Shown in pieces: positions 62,778 to 64,000 of a stretch of DNA of 64,000 bases. Where the stretch lies: the NCBI RefSeq assembly GCF_001625695.1, contig NZ_AUXY01000122.1:1-64000 (forward strand), in the 5' to 3' direction. Numbering within the stretch: position 1 is the first letter of the stretch; each line of letters begins with the position of its first letter. The position numbers and the translations under genes were made by a program. The notes beneath the pieces are model-generated. The model was given only the letters and a program-made list of their open reading frames with translations, was not told the DNA's origin and searched no databases. This DNA is from Pseudoalteromonas luteoviolacea H33-S (lineage in GTDB: Bacteria; Pseudomonadota; Gammaproteobacteria; Enterobacterales; Alteromonadaceae).

Positions 62778-63827
62778 ATGCGTGCAAATCAGTCGGGCAA
62801 AGCCCTTTTTCCTACTCTTATTTTAATGCTAATCGCATTGTGCGGCTATCTCTATTTTCCCGCGTCACAAGGAGAGCAATCAAACCGTCCAAACCGAGCT
62901 GTGGAAGTATCAGTTCATGAAGTTATCACCGAAAACCGTGCCATTACAGCACAAGCCATCGGCTCAGCTCGAGCAAACCAAGCAATAGATATTACGAGTT
63001 CGCATAGCGATTACATCAGCGACATTTTGTTTATTGATGGTCAAACCGTATCACAGGGTCAAAAGCTGGCTCAACTTAACAATAAAGAAGAGTTACTGGC
63101 AGTCAAAGAGTTGACGATCAATCTAGCAGAACAACAAAGACAACTCTCGCGACTTACCGAGTTAGCAAAAACACAATCAGCGGCACGCTCACAATTAGAT
63201 GCCCAGCGTTCTTCAGTTGATGCGCTAAAAACGCAACTGCAAACCACCAAACTGAAATTGTCTGAAATGAGCATACATGCGCCTTTTGATGGTGTGCTTG
63301 GTAAACGCTTAGTGTCGATAGGCAGTTATGTAAAAGACAACACCCCGCTTACGACACTTGATGATATTGGTACCATTAAAGTTGATTTCCAATTACCAGA
63401 AAAATACTTAGCAAAAATCGCACTGGGAATGAAAGCCCGTGTGACCAGCGATGCCTACAAAGCACAACAGTTTATGGGGCAGATCTCTCATATTGATCCA
63501 CGTATTGATGAGTCGACTCGTAGTATCCAAGTCACTGCCAGCTTTGACAACAGTGAGCACTTATTGCGCCCCGGCATGCTCTTAAATGTCGCAGTACAAT
63601 TACAACAGCTCGATGCTTTAATGGTACCGGAAAAGAGCCTGATCCCGAGGCAAGACAAGCATTTTGTCTATGTCGTCAAAGATAATAAAGTGCAGCAACA
63701 ACAAATTACCTTACTCAATCGCTTTCCAGGTTGGGTTGCTGTGACAGGGCTAAATTCTGGCGCACTGGTCGTCACTGAAGGTACGACCAAAATACGCAGT
63801 GGCAGCCAAGTATCTGTAAAGGGGTAA
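62778..63827 (+). CDS. RND efflux periplasmic adaptor
   Basis: This 349-residue membrane-fusion protein has an N-terminal membrane anchor (about 10-28). A lipoyl-like half, SDISDILFIDGQTVSQGQKL and GVLGKRLVSIGSYVKDNTPL-type, surrounds a coiled-coil hairpin (about 110-165). The beta-barrel and membrane-proximal parts follow, with ESTRSIQVTASFDN and RPGMLLNVAVQL. It bridges the RND pump and an outer-membrane channel. The pump gene follows after 3 bp. Exported substrate unknown. Confidence 0.93.
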   Translation: MRANQSGKALFPTLILMLIALCGYLYFPASQGEQSNRPNRAVEVSVHEVITENRAITAQAIGSARANQAIDITSSHSDYISDILFIDGQTVSQGQKLAQLNNKEELLAVKELTINLAEQQRQLSRLTELAKTQSAARSQLDAQRSSVDALKTQLQTTKLKLSEMSIHAPFDGVLGKRLVSIGSYVKDNTPLTTLDDIGTIKVDFQLPEKYLAKIALGMKARVTSDAYKAQQFMGQISHIDPRIDESTRSIQVTASFDNSEHLLRPGMLLNVAVQLQQLDALMVPEKSLIPRQDKHFVYVVKDNKVQQQQITLLNRFPGWVAVTGLNSGALVVTEGTTKIRSGSQVSVKG

Positions 63828-63830
63828 GCA

Positions 63831-64000
63831 GTGAAGATCACCGATACAGCCGTAAAAAGGCCAATTTTTGCTATTGTAATCAATTTACTATTACTTACCT
63901 TCGGGATTGTTGCATTTACTATGTTACCGCTGCGTGAGTATCCGGATATCGAAACGCCGATTGTCAATGTCAGCACAGATTACACTGGCGCATCAGCCGC
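63831..64000 (+). CDS. RND efflux pump inner-membrane transporter (N-terminal part)
   Basis: The gene starts at a GTG at 63831, with GGGGTAAG just upstream, and runs off the right edge. Only 56 codons are visible. The start, MKITDTAVKRPIFAIVINLL, the first membrane helix and LREYPDIETPIVNVSTDYTG match the N-terminus of AcrB/MexB-type HAE-1 pumps. The adaptor gene directly upstream supports the call. Confidence 0.92.
   Translation, partial: MKITDTAVKRPIFAIVINLLLLTFGIVAFTMLPLREYPDIETPIVNVSTDYTGASA

Noticed and set aside
1..64000. tRNA, rRNA, CRISPR array, insertion sequence, prophage or integron
   Set aside because: No cloverleaf, rRNA, regular repeat-spacer array, transposase or phage gene was recognised; the repeats seen are coding repeats in ftsY or short dyads.

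Overview
The window looks like a chromosomal segment of a marine gammaproteobacterium of the order Alteromonadales, most likely Pseudoalteromonas. This is inferred from gene content and protein similarity (RpoD, Fis, OxyR, PstC/PstA with long periplasmic insertions, several c-di-GMP proteins) and from moderately low GC; no database search was possible. It is almost entirely core genome. There is no rRNA, tRNA, CRISPR array, insertion sequence or prophage that I can see.

Layout. 1-6.7 kb: 5' end of ftsY (minus), rsmD, then rpsU, a YqeY-family gene, dnaG and rpoD (the macromolecular synthesis cluster), then prmA. 7-8.3 kb: dusB-fis under a promoter with a GC-rich discriminator. 8.5-12.4 kb: purH, a lipoprotein methyltransferase and purD. 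12.5-22 kb: a mixed run holding a DUF2797 protein, a large CBS-PAS-GGDEF-EAL protein, a histone-deacetylase-like enzyme, a serine hydrolase, an AIG2-like protein, a LysE exporter, a CHMI-like isomerase and rsuA. 22-28.5 kb: the most accessory-looking part, with a chemotaxis receptor, a short double-glycine-type peptide gene followed by a polytopic membrane protein, a periplasmic binding-protein-like gene, an EAL-CBS-GGDEF protein and a Fur-box lipoprotein. 28.6-34.2 kb (minus): queA, then tgt-yajC-secD-secF. 34.5-37.3 kb: a response-regulator-like GGDEF-EAL protein and a small membrane protein.

37.3-50.6 kb is a phosphate and polyphosphate region: oxyR, pit with its DUF47 partner, phoU-pstB-pstA-pstC (transcribed pstC first from a PhoB-type promoter), a GcvR-like ACT protein, then ppk-ppx behind a Pho box matching consensus at 17 of 18 positions. 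Together these genes cover low-affinity uptake (Pit), high-affinity uptake (Pst), signalling (PhoU) and storage or release as polyphosphate (Ppk/Ppx). No pstS or phoBR lies in the window.

50.7-64 kb: an EAL-HDOD protein, rlmJ, a small coiled-coil gene plus zapA, a metallo-beta-lactamase-fold protein that has lost its metal ligands, mltD, slyD, an SDR/amidohydrolase pair, a DUF2884 protein with a possible RBS-masking hairpin, a four-gene minus-strand operon with two DUF1566 proteins, and the start of an RND efflux operon that runs off the right edge.

The best candidate for something undescribed is 24077-24944: a 51-codon gene with a double-glycine-like leader, an inverted repeat over its -10 element, and a membrane protein 24 bp downstream. 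Other leads are the structured rpsU leader, the Fur-regulated lipoprotein, the long dyad before the small membrane gene at 37129, the degenerate MBL protein beside zapA, and the DUF2884 leader hairpin.
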